Notes: a model not told the origin generated them from the letters alone. 64,000 nucleotides of DNA from Sinonovacula constricta (GCA_007844125.1 CM017561.1:29887994-29951993), one strand, 5' to 3'. Shown: positions 1 to 11,815, numbered from the stretch's first letter. Numbers and translations: made by a program.

Positions 1-136
1 TGTAGGTCATAGAATGCAAGGTCAAGTTTGTAGGTCATGGGATGCAACATCAAGTTTGTAGGTCATAAGATGCAAGGTCAAGTTTGTAGTTCATAAGATG
101 CAAGGACAAGTTTATAGGTCATAGAATGCAGGGTAG
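1..136. repeat. 28-bp tandem repeat, about 5 units
   Basis: A 28-bp unit beginning TGTAGGTCATAGAATGCAAG is repeated almost five times with a few substitutions per unit. The array runs off the left edge of the window, so its full length is unknown. No coding sense. Confidence 0.9.
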
Positions 137-944
137 TAAGTGCCCTATGCAGATATTTATAGTACCGGTAGTAGCTTTGCATCTTTCTATGCCAAGTCTA
201 ACCTGTTAAATTAAATTCACATGTGAAACATGTTCAGTCAGTATGGCTTCCACATAATGCTAGTTAATGTTTTCTTTACTTTTTGGTGTTATGTAAAGAT
301 TTTTTTTATTAAAACAGCATCATGATGTGTCTATTGGCCAGATTGAGAAAAGTGCACTTGGAATCAATATTAATATGAATGTATTGGTATGAAATGTTGA
401 TAGTGAATATGTCATTAACATTTCATTGGAATTGTTTTAATCAAAATGTGTGTTTAATCTTCTGTTGTATATAGAAATAAAAATATACAAATAGGTATGT
501 ACATTAGATTAGGAGTATCACTTAACACAGTTAGATATAGAAAGGCATAATGAATTAATGGCTGATTTTTATATTTTTTATTAACCATGTAACAATATTT
601 CACTATTAAAATTCAAGAAAATACTCCTGTATGCTATTCCATATCATTTGAAGCAGAACGTTATTGTGAATTCTAAAGGCATGTTTATGGTGTACAATTA
701 TTTTCTTGAGGTAGCATCTTGAAAGTTTTTTTGACAAATATAAATTAATCTGCTTCTCTTCTGCTTGAAATACACAAGCAGGTACAGAAAAGTAAAAAAG
801 GGAATGATAAATGAGAAAACTGCAATTAGTGATAAATATGGCCTTTAAGGAAAGTAAGAAAGGACGGATTTGTACTGTCTGCACCCCATAACTAAATAAA
901 CACCCTTGGGGGGTTGGGGGAGGGGGTGTGCCCTTGGTTTAGAT
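137..944. other. AT-rich stretch, no gene seen
   Basis: I see no exon with splice sites and no long conserved frame on either strand. Several poly(A)-signal-like hexamers occur, so it could belong to the 3' UTR of a gene to the left, but nothing decides this. Confidence 0.4.
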
Positions 945-1320
945 TTGCTTACTTGTTAGCCTCTTACGATGAGAAAACAATTTCTAGTCAAGCTCAGACT
1001 TAGTAAGGGTTCAAGCTGACATGCATTGCACCTGTTGTTCTACCAAGCTTTTGGTTTGGGGTCTTCGTAAGAGATAACAGGGTGTTGTTATGTAGTGCTA
1101 GTATCCGTTTTTTACCTTCACCAACTGCTAGGCTTCTTACCACATGGGTATGAGTCTTGTTTTAGTGAAGGACTTTATGTTGGAAGGTCTTCCAACTGAC
1201 CTGCAATGTGCAGGGGTGGGGCTGAGGGTCTACCAATACTGAGATTGTCTGGGGTCTTCCGCCACCAATAGCTGGACGATGGTAAAATAATCATAAATAG
1301 TCGCTGCAATTCAACAAAAC
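945..1320 (+). repeat. SINE family B, two degenerate copies in tandem
   Basis: Two decayed copies (about 945-1100 and 1122-1315) match the tRNA-derived repeat seen intact near 60.4 kb. Shared landmarks are the GGGTTCAAG/GGGTATGAG box-B region, AAGGACTTTATGT, GGTCTTCCAACTGACCTGC, GGGGTCTTCCGCCACCA and the AGTCGCTGCAATTC tail. Confidence 0.65.
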
Positions 1321-1440
1321 TAACTGGATGATGCTCACATGACTATAATTGTGTGATGTAGCTGATTAAAAGCTTAATCCAGTAAAATAAACTGGCTGTA
1401 AAAATTATGCTTCCACTGTAAATTTCAAACATTCAAGTAG

Positions 1441-2793
1441 CTCACATACTGTCCATTTATGAGTGTTTAAAGCTTGTCAGGTTTTTCGTCATTCTTGAGT
1501 GTTTAATGCTTGTTAAGTTTTTTTCTCATTCTTGAGTGTTTAAAACTTGTCAATTTTTTCACCATTCTTGAATGTTTAAAACTTGTCAAGTTTTTCATCA
1601 TTCTTGAGTGTTTAAAACTTGTCAAGTTTTTTTTCTCATTCTTGAGTGTTTAAAGCTTGTCAAGTTTGTCATCATTCTTGAGTGTTTAAAACTTGTCAAT
1701 TTTTTCACCATTCTTGAATGTTTAAAACTTGTCCAGTTTTTCATCATTCTTGAGTGTTTAAAGCTTGTCAAATTTTTTTCTCATTCTTGAGTGTTTAAAA
1801 CTTGTCAAGTTTTTCATCATTCTTGAGTGTTTAAAGCTTGTCAAGTTTTTTTCTTATTCTTGAGTGTTTAAAACTTGTCAAGTTTTTCATCATTCTTGAG
1901 TGTTGAAAACTTGTAAAGTTTTTTTTCTCATTCTTGAGTGTTTAAAACTTGTCAAGTTTTTCATCATTCTTGAGTGTTTACAGCTTGTCAAGTTTTTTTC
2001 CTCATTCTTGAGTGTTTAAAACTTGTCAAATTTTTTGTCATTCTTGAGTGTTTAAAACTTGTCAAGTTTTTCATCATTCTTGAGTGTTTAAAGCTTGTCA
2101 AGTTTTTCATCATTCTTGAGTGTTTAAAGCTTGTAAAGTTTTCCATCATTCTTGAGTGTTTAAAACTTGTCAAGTTTTTCATCATTCTTGAGTGTTTAAA
2201 GCTTGTCAAGTTTTTCATCATTCTTGAGTGTTTAAAGCTTGTCAAGTTTTCCATCATTCTTGAGTGTTTAAAACTTGTCAAGTTTTTCATCATTCTTGAG
2301 TGTTTAAAGCTTGTCAAGTTTTTCATCATTCTTGAGTGTTTAAAGCTTGTCAAGTTTTCCATCATTCTTGAGTGTTTAAAACTTGTCAAGTTTTTCATCA
2401 TTCTTGAGTGTTTAAAGCTTGTCAAGTTTTTCATCATTCTTGAGTGTTTAAAGCTTGTCAAGTTTTCCATCATTCTTGAGTGTTTAAAACTTGTCAAGTT
2501 TTTCATCATTCTTGAGTGTTTAAAGCTTGACAAGTTTTTCATCATTCTTGAGTGTTTAAAGCTTGTCAAGTTTTCCATCATTCTTGAGTGTTTAAAACTT
2601 GTCAAGTTTTTCATCATTCTTGAGTGTTTAAAACTTGTCAAGTTTTTCATCATTCTTGAGTGTTTAAAGCTTGTCAAGTTTTCCATCATTCTTGAGTGTT
2701 TAAAGCTTGTCAAGTTTTTTGTCATTCTTGAGTGTTTAAAACTTGTCAAGTTTTTCATCATTCTTGAGTGTTTAAAACTTGTCAAGTTTTTCA
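1441..2793. repeat. 36-bp minisatellite with 108-bp higher-order repeat
   Basis: About 37 units of a 36-bp sequence containing TTCTTGAGTGTTTAAAGCTT and GTCAAGTTTTTCATCA. The unit is a multiple of three, so both strands stay open for more than 270 codons, which explains the false ORFs here. Units differ in AAACTTG/AAGCTTG and TTTTTC/TTTTCC. From about 2100 to 2700 these variants cycle in blocks of three (108 bp), whereas units at the left edge (1441-2000) are irregular. Confidence 0.95.
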
Positions 2794-3728
2794 TAATATT
2801 CATATGCATATGTGCGTTGTGGTCATTTGTGCTGTACAGCAGTAATAATTCTGTTTTTTGTGAATAAATATGTAAAATGTTATGTAAACTTATTTAAATT
2901 TTAGGTATTTTTTGTTGTAATAATCAACATGACAGTAGAATAAAATTGTGTAAGTTGTATGTAAATGTTCTGCATTGAGTGTAATCAATATCCAGAAAAT
3001 TGTACGATACCATAAAAATATTTGGTTGTTTAAAGTATTTTATATAAGTGCAGTATTTTCGTTTTTTGTTCTGTTTTTTCCTATACTAGCTGTGATCTTT
3101 TCTTTGTACCAAATTTCTGCACAATGTGCTTAATTTTGTGGCTTTGAAAGAGATGTAGAGTGAATGAACAAGTTCTGAAAATGAATGTAGCCTTGTAAGT
3201 TGAACTTTTTAAGTCCTGCAAATTAACCAAGGACTTGCAGAGTATAACAGTTTAAACTAAAATGAATGACAAGAATCACAAATACTTTATTAGATGTGTC
3301 CATATACATATTGGAAGAAGTTTGAAATAGGTATGATATGTACTTGTGATCACATGTAGCTAAGGCTGATGTATTTCTGGCCCCCCATGCCTTAAGGCTG
3401 TTGATTTTATTTATGTGTAAACTTTAGTGAAAATATTCCCCTGTGACATGTAGGGGAATAGATTGATAATTGCACTATTGATGTTGATATATTCTCCACA
3501 ATGTACAAGATACTTTTTTTTGCTGCACCCATAAATCCTCAACCATTTAGAAGATGAAAACAGCATACAATTTCCAAATTATTATTTTTTTATTTTTTAC
3601 TCAAGTAAATAGCAAGATTTCCATGTGTGAAAGTGACTGGCTCTTGTCGGAGGTCTTTCTACACCAATAACGGCTGTATGTCACCATTATGACCATAATT
3701 ATGTTAGTGTGTTGTATAAAACACAACA
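2794..3728. other. AT-rich stretch, no gene seen
   Basis: Non-repetitive AT-rich sequence between the minisatellite and a SINE. AATAAA-like hexamers occur near 2860 and 2940. I find no supported exon. Confidence 0.4.
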
Positions 3729-3945
3729 GGTGACGCCTGTGGCCAAGCTGTTAGAGTCACTGACTTGAAACTTCTCAGCCCCTCACTGTGAGGGTTCGAG
3801 TACTTTCACGTGGGGAGGTTTTTCAGCAAACCTGTGGTGCACTAGTGGTTCTACCCAGTCATAAGTCTAGGATCTTCCTCCACCAACTATTAGCTGGTAG
3901 TCACCAAAATTGTGTTGGTGTGATGTAACAAAAAACATACAAAAA
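3729..3945 (+). repeat. SINE family B, near-complete copy
   Basis: tRNA-like head with AAGCTGTTAGAGTCACTGAC (A-box region) and GTGAGGGTTCGAGT (B-box region). It is followed by the family body: CACGTGGGGAGG, GGTTCTACCCAG, TCTTCCTCCACCAACTATTA and TTGTGTTGGTGTGATGTAAC, then an A-rich tail. Confidence 0.8.
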
Positions 3946-4617
3946 CAAACAAAAAACAACACATTTCTTTAATATTATAGAGTATATGTGTACATATAGG
4001 GACTACAGAGTGCATGTTGGAGGGGGCATCATGTTTGCATGGTATATCAAGAATTTCTGTGGCAAATGTTTAATCCTTTGTAATTCTTTTCTTTATCAAA
4101 TTGTAACAGTTATTAAATTGTATCAGAAAAAACAAATTGTGTTGTTTGTACAATTTATAAGCATTTTCTGATTATTACAATAATCTTTTTTTGTAAATAA
4201 ACTGTGCCGTTTTCTTTTAAATCAATTTGTAATGAGAAGGACTTTATTTAACCTAAAGTTCATTCACAAATAAATTAGTACAACTACACATGTGTTGTCT
4301 TCTTTTGACTGTAAATATTCCTTCAACAACAACAAATGTAACATGTATGAAGCTCACATTGTCCTTTGTTTATTGTAGGGATGGTAACAGCAATGAAATC
4401 ATTAAACAGTAAACGTTAAAAATGTTTCACCAGCAAGAATATTACCACAGTATTTCTGTACTAAAAATAAGATATTAACTATGCAAGTATTAGAACCTCT
4501 TTACTGTTCCTCAGAAGTTACTGATTTAGTGACTTGTGTAGTTTTGAAGTAAAATGATTGTACAATGTAGTCAATATTGATTGTATTTATTTGACAATAA
4601 GAAACAGCTCTCAAACA
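3946..4617. other. AT-rich stretch with poly(A)-signal-like motifs
   Basis: No supported exon. AATAAA hexamers occur near 4195 and 4271 on the plus strand. An ACAACAACAAATG run lies near 4326. A short frame at 3986-4171 has no family resemblance. Confidence 0.35.
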
Positions 4618-4795
4618 AGAGGGCCATGATGGCCCTCTATCCCTCACCAGAGTTCCATAGACATTTAGCCCATGTGGCTATGCTTTTTGACGGAAAAAAA
4701 TTCTTTGAACAATCATGATACCATGTCAGTACAGGAATATATGAACCAAATATCAAAGCTATAGCTCTTGCAGTTTCTCAGTTCTAGTGAAATCA
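4618..4795 (+). repeat. Palindrome-headed bivalve repeat leading into an array
   Basis: Begins with a 21-bp inverted repeat at 4618-4638 (arms AGAGGGCCA / TGGCCCTCT around TGA), followed by a roughly 150-bp unique-looking body that passes straight into the 32-bp array. I recognise the hairpin head as a dispersed sequence of heterodont bivalves from general knowledge only. Hairpin plus internal minisatellite resembles pearl/Helitron-type non-autonomous elements. Confidence 0.6.
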
Positions 4796-5540
4796 GGAAA
4801 TGGGCATCACTTTAACTAGTGATCTCAGGAAATGGGGCATCACTTTAACTAATGGTCTCAGGACAGGGGCATCACTTTAACTAATGATCTCAGGACTGGG
4901 GCATCACTTCAACTAGTGATCTAAGGACAGGGGCATCACTTTAACTAGTGATCTCAGAAAATGGGCATCACATTAACTAGTGATCTAAGGAAATGGGCAT
5001 CACTTTAACTAGTGATCTCTGGACAGGGGCATCACTTTAACTAGTGATCTCAGGAAATGGGCATCACTTTAACTAGTGATCTCACAAAATGGGCATCACT
5101 TTAACTAGTGATCTCAGGAAATGGGCATCACTTTAACTAGTGATCTCAGGAAATGGGCATCACTTTAACTAGTGATCTCAGGAAATGGGCATTACTGTAA
5201 CTAGTGATCTCAAGACAGGGGCATCACTTTAACTAGTGATCTAGGAAATGGGCATCACTTCAACTAGTGATCTCAGGAAATGGGCATCACTGTAACTAGT
5301 GATCTCAGGAAATGGGCATCACTTTAACTAGTGATCTCAGGAAATGGGCATCACTTTAACTAGTGATCTCAGGAAATGGGCATCACTTTAACTAGTGATC
5401 TCAGGAAATGGGCATCACTTCAACTAGTGATCTCGGGAAATGGGGCATCACTTTAACCAGTGATCTCAGGAAATGGGCATCACTTCAACTAGTGATCTCG
5501 GGAAATGGGGCATCACTTACACTAGTGATCTCAGGAAAAA
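4796..5540. repeat. 32-bp tandem repeat, about 23 units
   Basis: Unit ATGGGCATCACTTTAACTAG followed by TGATCTCAGGAA. Each unit contains an inverted repeat, ATCACT ... AGTGAT, and the ACTAGT palindrome, so every repeat can form a small hairpin. Some units are 1-2 bp longer or shorter (GGGGCATC variants). Confidence 0.95.
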
Positions 5541-6118
5541 GATAAGCATATTGTTAATAATAAATAAAATTATTCAATATATATTGAGTGAAAAATGACA
5601 TTACCACTTAACAGAATGTTACCAGTTAACTTACATGGAAAGAAGTTTACTGTTGCCATTCCTAATTTATTGTATCATTTAGCCTAAGTTTTTATGATGC
5701 ATATTTTTAGTTTGAAATAATAGTTTATAAATATTGGACATGATCCAACTGGACACATAAAACATAAAGTCAAGACATATTTAAAGAATATTTATTTCAA
5801 ATGACAACAAAAAACAACATTTGATGTTTTCCATACTGCTTTTCATACAAAAATATAAAATTTTAATTCTAAGAAATGGAGAAAAGTGAGACTAGGTCAA
5901 CTATGGGGAGAAAAATGAAAAAAAAAATGTGTATACCAAGAAGTAACAAGCAAGTTATGATAATCTTAATTCAATGAAATCCTTTGATCTAGATCTATAA
6001 GTTTTACCACTGAGATTCAAGCGTGCAAAAATACCGATAAATACTGATGTATTTAATCTACTGTAAATACTTTTAGTCTGCTTAAATTTTGACAGCAATG
6101 TGCATCATTCAACTTTAT
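5541..6118. other. AT-rich stretch, no gene seen
   Basis: Sequence between the 32-bp array and a MITE. It may include distal 3' UTR of the minus-strand gene that ends at 7521 (TTTATT near 5790 reads AATAAA on the minus strand), but this is not decidable here. Confidence 0.35.
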
Positions 6119-6607
6119 TCAAGGTGGTATCCAACAGACTGTCTATATCAAATACATGTAACAATATTGAACTACTGTTTTGGGGAATCTGGGCATAGTT
6201 TTTGTATAAACCCGTACTTTAGTCTTTATAAAGATGATTTTGAACACTACTTTCATGTTAGTACTAATTGCAAAAAATAAAATCATTTTTTAATGTTCAT
6301 TCTTTCAAACTCTATAAAAAGCCCATTAGCGGTCTCTGCTAAAAACAAATATCAATGTCAGGGACGATTACTCGGATGACTATGTAACATGATCTCAAAA
6401 GTAAGTAGTCACATGGTTTTCTAAGTTTAAAAATTGCTATCTTAGGAGCGTGGAACCGACAGGAAACGCCTCTTTGACGTGACAACTGGTAATTTATGTT
6501 TCGCTCTTCACACAGATCTTGGACATCAATGAACAGGATTTTGTAGGACTTATTCTGAGAACAATGACTTATTAGGTTTGATCCAAACGTAGGATACCAC
6601 CCATAAA
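6119..6607 (+). mobile_element. TTAA-type MITE (copy 1)
   Basis: Left end AAGGTGGTATCCAACAGACT, right end TCCAAACGTAGGATACCACC, in the orientation found in the other copies. The internal landmarks TATCAAATACATGTAACAAT and GTCACATGGTTTTCTAAGTT identify the family. Confidence 0.8.
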
Positions 6608-7520
6608 GTCTGCATTTTAAATCCATATGAATGATGACTACTGATTAACTCTTTATTAATACATGTAAAAATGCGAGGAAAACTGAAGAGAAAATGGTGC
6701 AGATCTAAGATTCTTAAATTACATTAAACAAGTAATGAGTATTTCATTTGTGATCACAGATTGTCCAACAGGAGAAATACATTAAGACAAAAAATGACTT
6801 TCAAAGAGTATCTCACAGAATAATATCAATAGGTAGGAAAACAGTTTCACACATCAACATTGTTTGACCAGTATTTAAACATTTGAAAAAAGAACAAACC
6901 TTTGTTATAGAATGAAACCTGCTGGTCCTCTAATGAAAAGCCGATTGATGCAACTCATAAACTGTAAGTTCTGTTTATAAGTGAAAATTTAATATTTCCT
7001 TTATATCAACACCGATCTAGCTGAGAAGAAACAACTTGCTATTATATTTTGTCAATAATTTTATACAGCAAAGCAAGTAGAATGTAATGAATTTTTAAAC
7101 AAACATATTTTATATCCATCCATAAATTAAAAGAAAATAGAGAAGAAAGATGTCGAAACAAGCTTACGTATATGAAGCAACAACAGTAAGCACCAAAATA
7201 CTGACAAGGCAGGAAAACAAACAATCTCTTAAACAATTCTGTTCTGACTGGTTATGGAAATTTTTAAAATTTTGATCTCAGATTCTACAACTATAAGCAT
7301 AAAACCAGTCTGATGGTTGGCAATGGCCTTTAGTAAATCCTGCTTATATGAACATGTGATATGCTTGATATATGTTAATTGCTTTCAAAATGAAGTAATT
7401 TGACACTAGAGAATCATAAACTGTATTCAGCTTTAACTTATGCTATAAAGTGTTTGTTTTAAGGCTTTATGCCTTTAGTTTCTCCAGTATAACCATTGGC
7501 CTGACATTTGACCTCTGGAC
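6608..7520. other. Probable 3' UTR/downstream region of the HEBP-like gene
   Basis: It lies immediately downstream, in minus-strand sense, of the stop at 7521. No other coding evidence. TTTATT near 6650 would be a minus-strand poly(A) signal; the true end is unknown. Confidence 0.35.
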
Positions 7521-10500
7521 TCAAGCCTTCAGGAACCAGACTTCATTGTGCCTGTTAAAGAGTCTAAATGGAGCATCATATCCGGCTAGGAAGAAGTGGT
7601 CCTGGCTGTATTTGAGTCCGTTCTTGTCCAAGGCAGCCCCAAGCTTCACAGCCTCCTCGCGCCATTGGTCAAACTTGGTCAAGTAGCCACCAAACTGACT
7701 GCAAACAGAAATGAAACCACTGCAAGAACTATAGTAGTAATTGTTGTACTTTCTGTTTAGGAATGGGATGGAATTTGCCGGCATTTTTGCCAATACGGTG
7801 CAGCAACATTTGTATCATTATAGCCATCTTCATATTGACACCGACGAGTCAGGTGTACTGCTGTTCCCTTAGCCTCGAGCGCTAGGAGGAAAGCCGCTAC
7901 CATCAACTTTAAAGTCTTTGGTTTGACCCGGCCGGGGTTTGAACCCGTGACTTCCAGATCTGCAAGCTGACGCTCTACCACTTGAGATATTGCGGACAGT
8001 CACTTTCTGTTAATATCAGATGAAAGGACTGTTTGTAAATTTAATAATTTTGACTTCAATGAAAGTGATATATTAGCAGATGCTAAGTGGTAGAGACCAA
8101 GACAGATTGACCCATTTTACCATGGTAGTGTAGGTCACTAGCGCTTTATGCTGCGGGAAAGACATGTATACATTTTACTTGGAAAGTATGTCTTCTTGTG
8201 TGCTCAAGAGTACATTTGTTTTATCATCCTATTTCATTTAGTTCTGCATTTTGCATGCACATTTACACCCAGTTTAGACAGACAGAACATATTTATTTTA
8301 ATATTGGAAGACATTCTACTACAAGAATTTAATTCTGAAACTCACTCACAGTTCACATCAAATCATAGAAATATGCTGAAGACAGCAATAAATTCAAAAT
8401 CTTAATTTTTTATGTTGTGTTTTGTTTTTGAAATACACTGCAGCGACCATCTGTGATCATGATAGCAAGGTCCAGCTTTTTGGTGGAGGAAGACCCCCCG
8501 ACACATGTCTGGGTAGAACCACTGGCGCACCGCAAGTCAGCTGGAAGACCTTCTCACATTAAGTCCTTCACCCCAAAACGGGACTCGAACCCACGCGTGG
8601 AGGGGCTAAGCAGTCAGGGGAGTATATAATAATGGTAATTTATATAGAACACAGAAGGCTCAATTCAGGGACCGACTGTTCTGTTTGAATGATCGAGTAA
8701 TTCTACCAATCAGGTGTTCTTACAATCAAGATTTGACTATTCTGTTGCCTACCTGACATAGATTGTTGTTGGCTTCACATGGTCCAGGGTGACTGAAGCA
8801 TCAGCAGGTGCTGGTGGCTGTCCTACACTGGGTGACACAAAGAATGACATGATAAAGTCAGACTCACAGGCGGGGCCCTGACCAGGGATGATACGGGTCT
8901 TCACGGGGGCCGTCATGGCAATCTTCTGCTCTGAAAAATGCATGAAAGTATTAATTGCATATAGAACTGCAAAATAGTCAAATGGGCTCTAATTAGTCTT
9001 TTGTATATGGACATTCAAATTATCTGTTTGTAACTCCTCCCTTATTTTTCACATTTTCTATTATTATATGGTCAAGTTCTCACAAACACTATCATTCTTC
9101 CCATGAAAATAATTTTAAATTGTCTATCTATTAAGTACTCACAAACAACATGATTCCTTACCAATAAATATTTTTATGTTATCTATTTATTACCTATTCA
9201 AGTACTCACAAACAATATCATTCCTCCCATACAGATAGTTGTACATTTTCTATTCATTAAATACACTATTTAAAACTTAGTCAAGTACTCAAAAAATGTA
9301 TTATTCCTTCCCTTTAGTTTAATATTTTCTTCTTATTACTTGGTCCCGTGCTCCAAAAGTGCAGCACACTCCTCCCCCATTGAAAGTTTAACAGTTTTAT
9401 TATCATTGGTGTGTTCTACTAAAAAAAGTATCGACATTGGAGCTCTTCAGCCCCTTTCAGAACTATTCTCATCTTGAAACAAGATACTGTGTTCAGAAAA
9501 CATGTATGCCCCCGGTAGCTTAGTTTGTTATGATAAACCAAGAAATAAGGGTCGCCAGAGTTACGTAACTTGTCAGGGTCCTGACCTGTGCACTGTTTAG
9601 TAAGTGTGCAAACTTTCATGCCACTGCTCTTTGGAGAAACTGAGAAAATCCAACTTGCCAAAAAAGGTGTACCGGACGGAAGGACAGGACAAACGGACAG
9701 TTTAATTACTAGATGCCGGGGGCATAAAAGCAAAAATGAAACAGACACTGTTTACAGTTTACCTGTCACAACTGCAATGGCAAATGGTACAGATAATCGA
9801 CACTGGGTCGTCTAGTGATCTCAAAAGTATGTGGTCTCATAGGTCAGTTTATGTTTATTGGGTTTATCGTCCCACCAACAGTATTTCAGTTATCTGGAGA
9901 CGGTGTCCACTTGAAGCAGATAAAGTGCTGCTTTCACTGTATATAGCATGCCATGAACACCTGGCATGATACCACACAGTCATATTATCCTGACAGCGGG
10001 CAAACCAGTGGAACTACCCTCATATTTGCTTGAGTGTTAGCAAGGAAGCTATATCCCTACCATTTTCAAAGACTGGTTTGTTGCTGCTTGGGTGCCGATG
10101 CTCCACATGGGTTAGTAAAGCACCTTTGGTTTAAAAAATTGCTAATTAGGCAGAAAAGACAGAGATAGGAATTCTTTTTTTATGGAACAGTACTTATATT
10201 TGGAATGGTATGGTACATTCTACCCACATAACTTGGCATCAATGAACAGAATTTCAAAGGACCTTTCAGGAAACATTACAGGTAGCTTGCTTGTTCGAGA
10301 AAAAAAATTACATGATACCACACCTGGTCACATAATCCTGACACCTGGCCAAACATTTCAGAAACTATCGTTATTTCTGCCTCAATGTTACGAAGGAAGA
10401 ATTGCAAGTACCATTTCAATGACTTTGGTATAACGCAGCCTGCGATCGAACCTGGATCCATCTATATGCCCAACCAGGTCTGATGTACAAATTTAATTTC

Positions 10501-11815
10501 AATACAACACTGCTTGAAGACTAATTAACCATAAGCTTACTTTTTTCATTGTTGCCACTGATGTATTTGAAGAGTTTCATGAACATAGGTCTGCTGGCTG
10601 CCTCAAAGTCTACGCCCTTCAACCTGGTGGAGACCCACATCGAAGCATTATAGAGCCTCTCCTCATAGCCCTGGGAACAAAAAGTAATTAATGCATGGTT
10701 AAGTCTTAGTCTGCTTGGCATGGATATATAACACTTCAACAATTAGTGTAGACAAAGACCATCCAGATACAGCTAGGAGCTGTTCGATCTTAAAGCGGAA
10801 ATCCAACAGTTTGCCTTATTAAAATGCAGGAAACAATATTTTTCCAATGTTGTAGGGAATTAAAGCATAATTTCTGCATAAACTCATACTTTAGATGATT
10901 TTGAACTCTACCTATATTGCTAGACAGTACAAATTGAGGAACAAAATTACTCTAAATGTTCATTCTTTCTAAATCTTTAAATAAGCTTGATAGTGGTCTT
11001 GGATAAGATTAGTTACCGACGACAACACGGACTACTGGGATGAAGATATTACAAGATCTCTAGAGTAAGTTGACACTTTGTTTTCTTAATTTAAAAATTA
11101 CAATCTCTGCAATGTGGCTCAGACTGGAAATACATGTTTGCAATAATGATAAGTGGGGAGTTATGCTTCACTTAGGGCATTAATGAACAGCATTTTACAG
11201 GACCTTTTCAAGTAACAATTTCTTATTTGGTTACTTGAGAAAAAATTCTTTTGTCCAAACTCTCAGATACCACCTTTAAGCAAAATGTCTTGTTAAATTA
11301 TGTTATGAATACATGTGAACTCTCTCGCTTTTTGGAGGGGGACTCCCTCTTTTAAGGTTCAAATTTATTTAAAAATGGGAGGTGTTTAAAACATTTTAAA
11401 AAAATCTCCCTACTTGGAAACACATAACTTCCTTCTTTGTTTATATGAGAATAATAAATCTTCCACTTTGCAACTGGAAATCTCCCACTTTGACGCTCTA
11501 CTGATTGCGCTACCAGGTCTGGTCCCTCTGCTTTAACCAATAGACTGGGGCCCGTGGGGGTGTTTAATCGAACTCATTACAAAGATTTGTTAAAACTTAA
11601 GGCATTAAATAGTAGATGTAAACTTTGCCTACCTTTCCCTTTGACAAGACAGTGTACATAGGGCAATCAATGCCATTACAGAACTTTGGTGGCCACTCTG
11701 ACTTGACATCCTGCTGACGTTGAACACTGAGGTTTGGACTGTGTGCGTCAAACTTCAGTAAATCATTAGATGTGGCAAAGGAAATGAACATAGATAGCAG
11801 CACTGCCTTGTCCAT
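7521..11815 (-). CDS. SOUL/HEBP2-like heme-binding protein, secreted form, 4 coding exons
   Basis: Coding exons, reading down the minus strand, are 11815-11633, 10670-10541, 8930-8753 and 7698-7521. They total 669 nt, giving 222 aa plus TGA. All junctions keep frame (phases 0, 1, 2), with donors GTAGGC, GTAAGC and GTAGGC and CAG acceptors. Residues 1-16 (MDKAVLLSMFISFATS) look like a signal peptide. A Cys-x4-Cys segment (FCNGIDCPMYTV, about residues 45-56) follows, as in extracellular SOUL-family proteins. Family signatures are GYEERLYNASMWVST, IAMTAPVKTRIIPG, QFGGY and LAGYDAPFRLFNRHNEVWFL at the C-terminus. Length is usual for the family plus leader. SOUL/HEBP proteins bind heme or porphyrin in a beta-barrel; the exact ligand here is inferred only. 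It diverges from the paralogue at 14492. Its introns hold SINEs and a MITE. Confidence 0.93.
7758..8001 (-). mobile_element. SINE family C in intron 3 of the HEBP-like gene
   Basis: Minus-strand tRNA-derived head (GTGGTAGAGCGTCAGC as box A, GGGTTCAAACCCC as box B), then a body ending at AATGCCGGCAAATTCCATCC. It is flanked by the duplication ACTTTCTGTT at 7748-7757 and 8002-8011, a clear target-site duplication. Confidence 0.85.
8445..8620 (-). repeat. SINE family B, reversed, in intron 3
   Basis: The reverse complement shows the family landmarks: GGGTTCGAGTCCCGTTTTGG, AAGGACTTAATGTGAGAAGG, TCTTCCAGCTGACTTGCGGT and CTTCCTCCACCAAAAAGCTG, ending near the CGCTGCAGTG motif. Confidence 0.75.
9505..9726. 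mobile_element. Short element with TATGCCCCCGG terminal inverted repeats
   Basis: Left end TATGCCCCCGG at 9505-9515 and right end CCGGGGGCATA at 9716-9726 are exact inverse complements, 222 bp apart. The interior carries ACCGGACGGAAGGACAGGAC and similar GGACGGA-rich sequence, typical of dispersed bivalve repeats. It lies in intron 2 of the minus-strand HEBP-like gene. Confidence 0.7.
9846..10110 (-). repeat. SINE family A, reversed, diverged head
   Basis: Matches the intact SINE A at 62763 in reverse: GGGTTTATCGTCCCACCAAC, TCAGTTATCTGGAGACGGTG, CATGAACACCTGGCATGATA. The tRNA head at the right end is poorly preserved. Confidence 0.8.
10316..10470 (-). repeat. SINE family A fragment, strongly diverged
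   Basis: Reads ACCACACCTGGTCACATAAT, CCTGACACCTGGCCAAAC and a degraded tRNA head (GCGATCGAACCTGG). This corresponds to the middle and 5' part of SINE A in reverse. Confidence 0.6.
10790..11279 (+). mobile_element. TTAA-type MITE (copy 2), intron 1 of the HEBP-like gene
   Basis: TTAA at 10790-10793 followed by AGCGGAAATCCAACAGTTTG. The right end CTCTCAGATACCACCT is followed by TTAA at 11276-11279. It is about 490 bp long and in the same orientation as copy 1. Confidence 0.85.
11476..11530 (-). repeat. Isolated tRNA-like SINE head fragment
   Basis: The reverse complement reads CCAGACCTGGTAGCGCAATC and AGTAGAGCGTCAAAG, an A-box half of SINE A without the rest. It is too incomplete for a tRNA gene. 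Confidence 0.55.

Noticed and set aside
1974..2867. 297-codon plus-strand and 273-codon minus-strand ORFs
   Set aside because: Both are the 36-bp minisatellite, whose length is divisible by three; no start context, splice or family support.
1..5540. CRISPR-like arrays (28-, 32- and 36-bp repeats)
   Set aside because: Repeats are contiguous with no spacers, and the DNA is animal nuclear; they are minisatellites.
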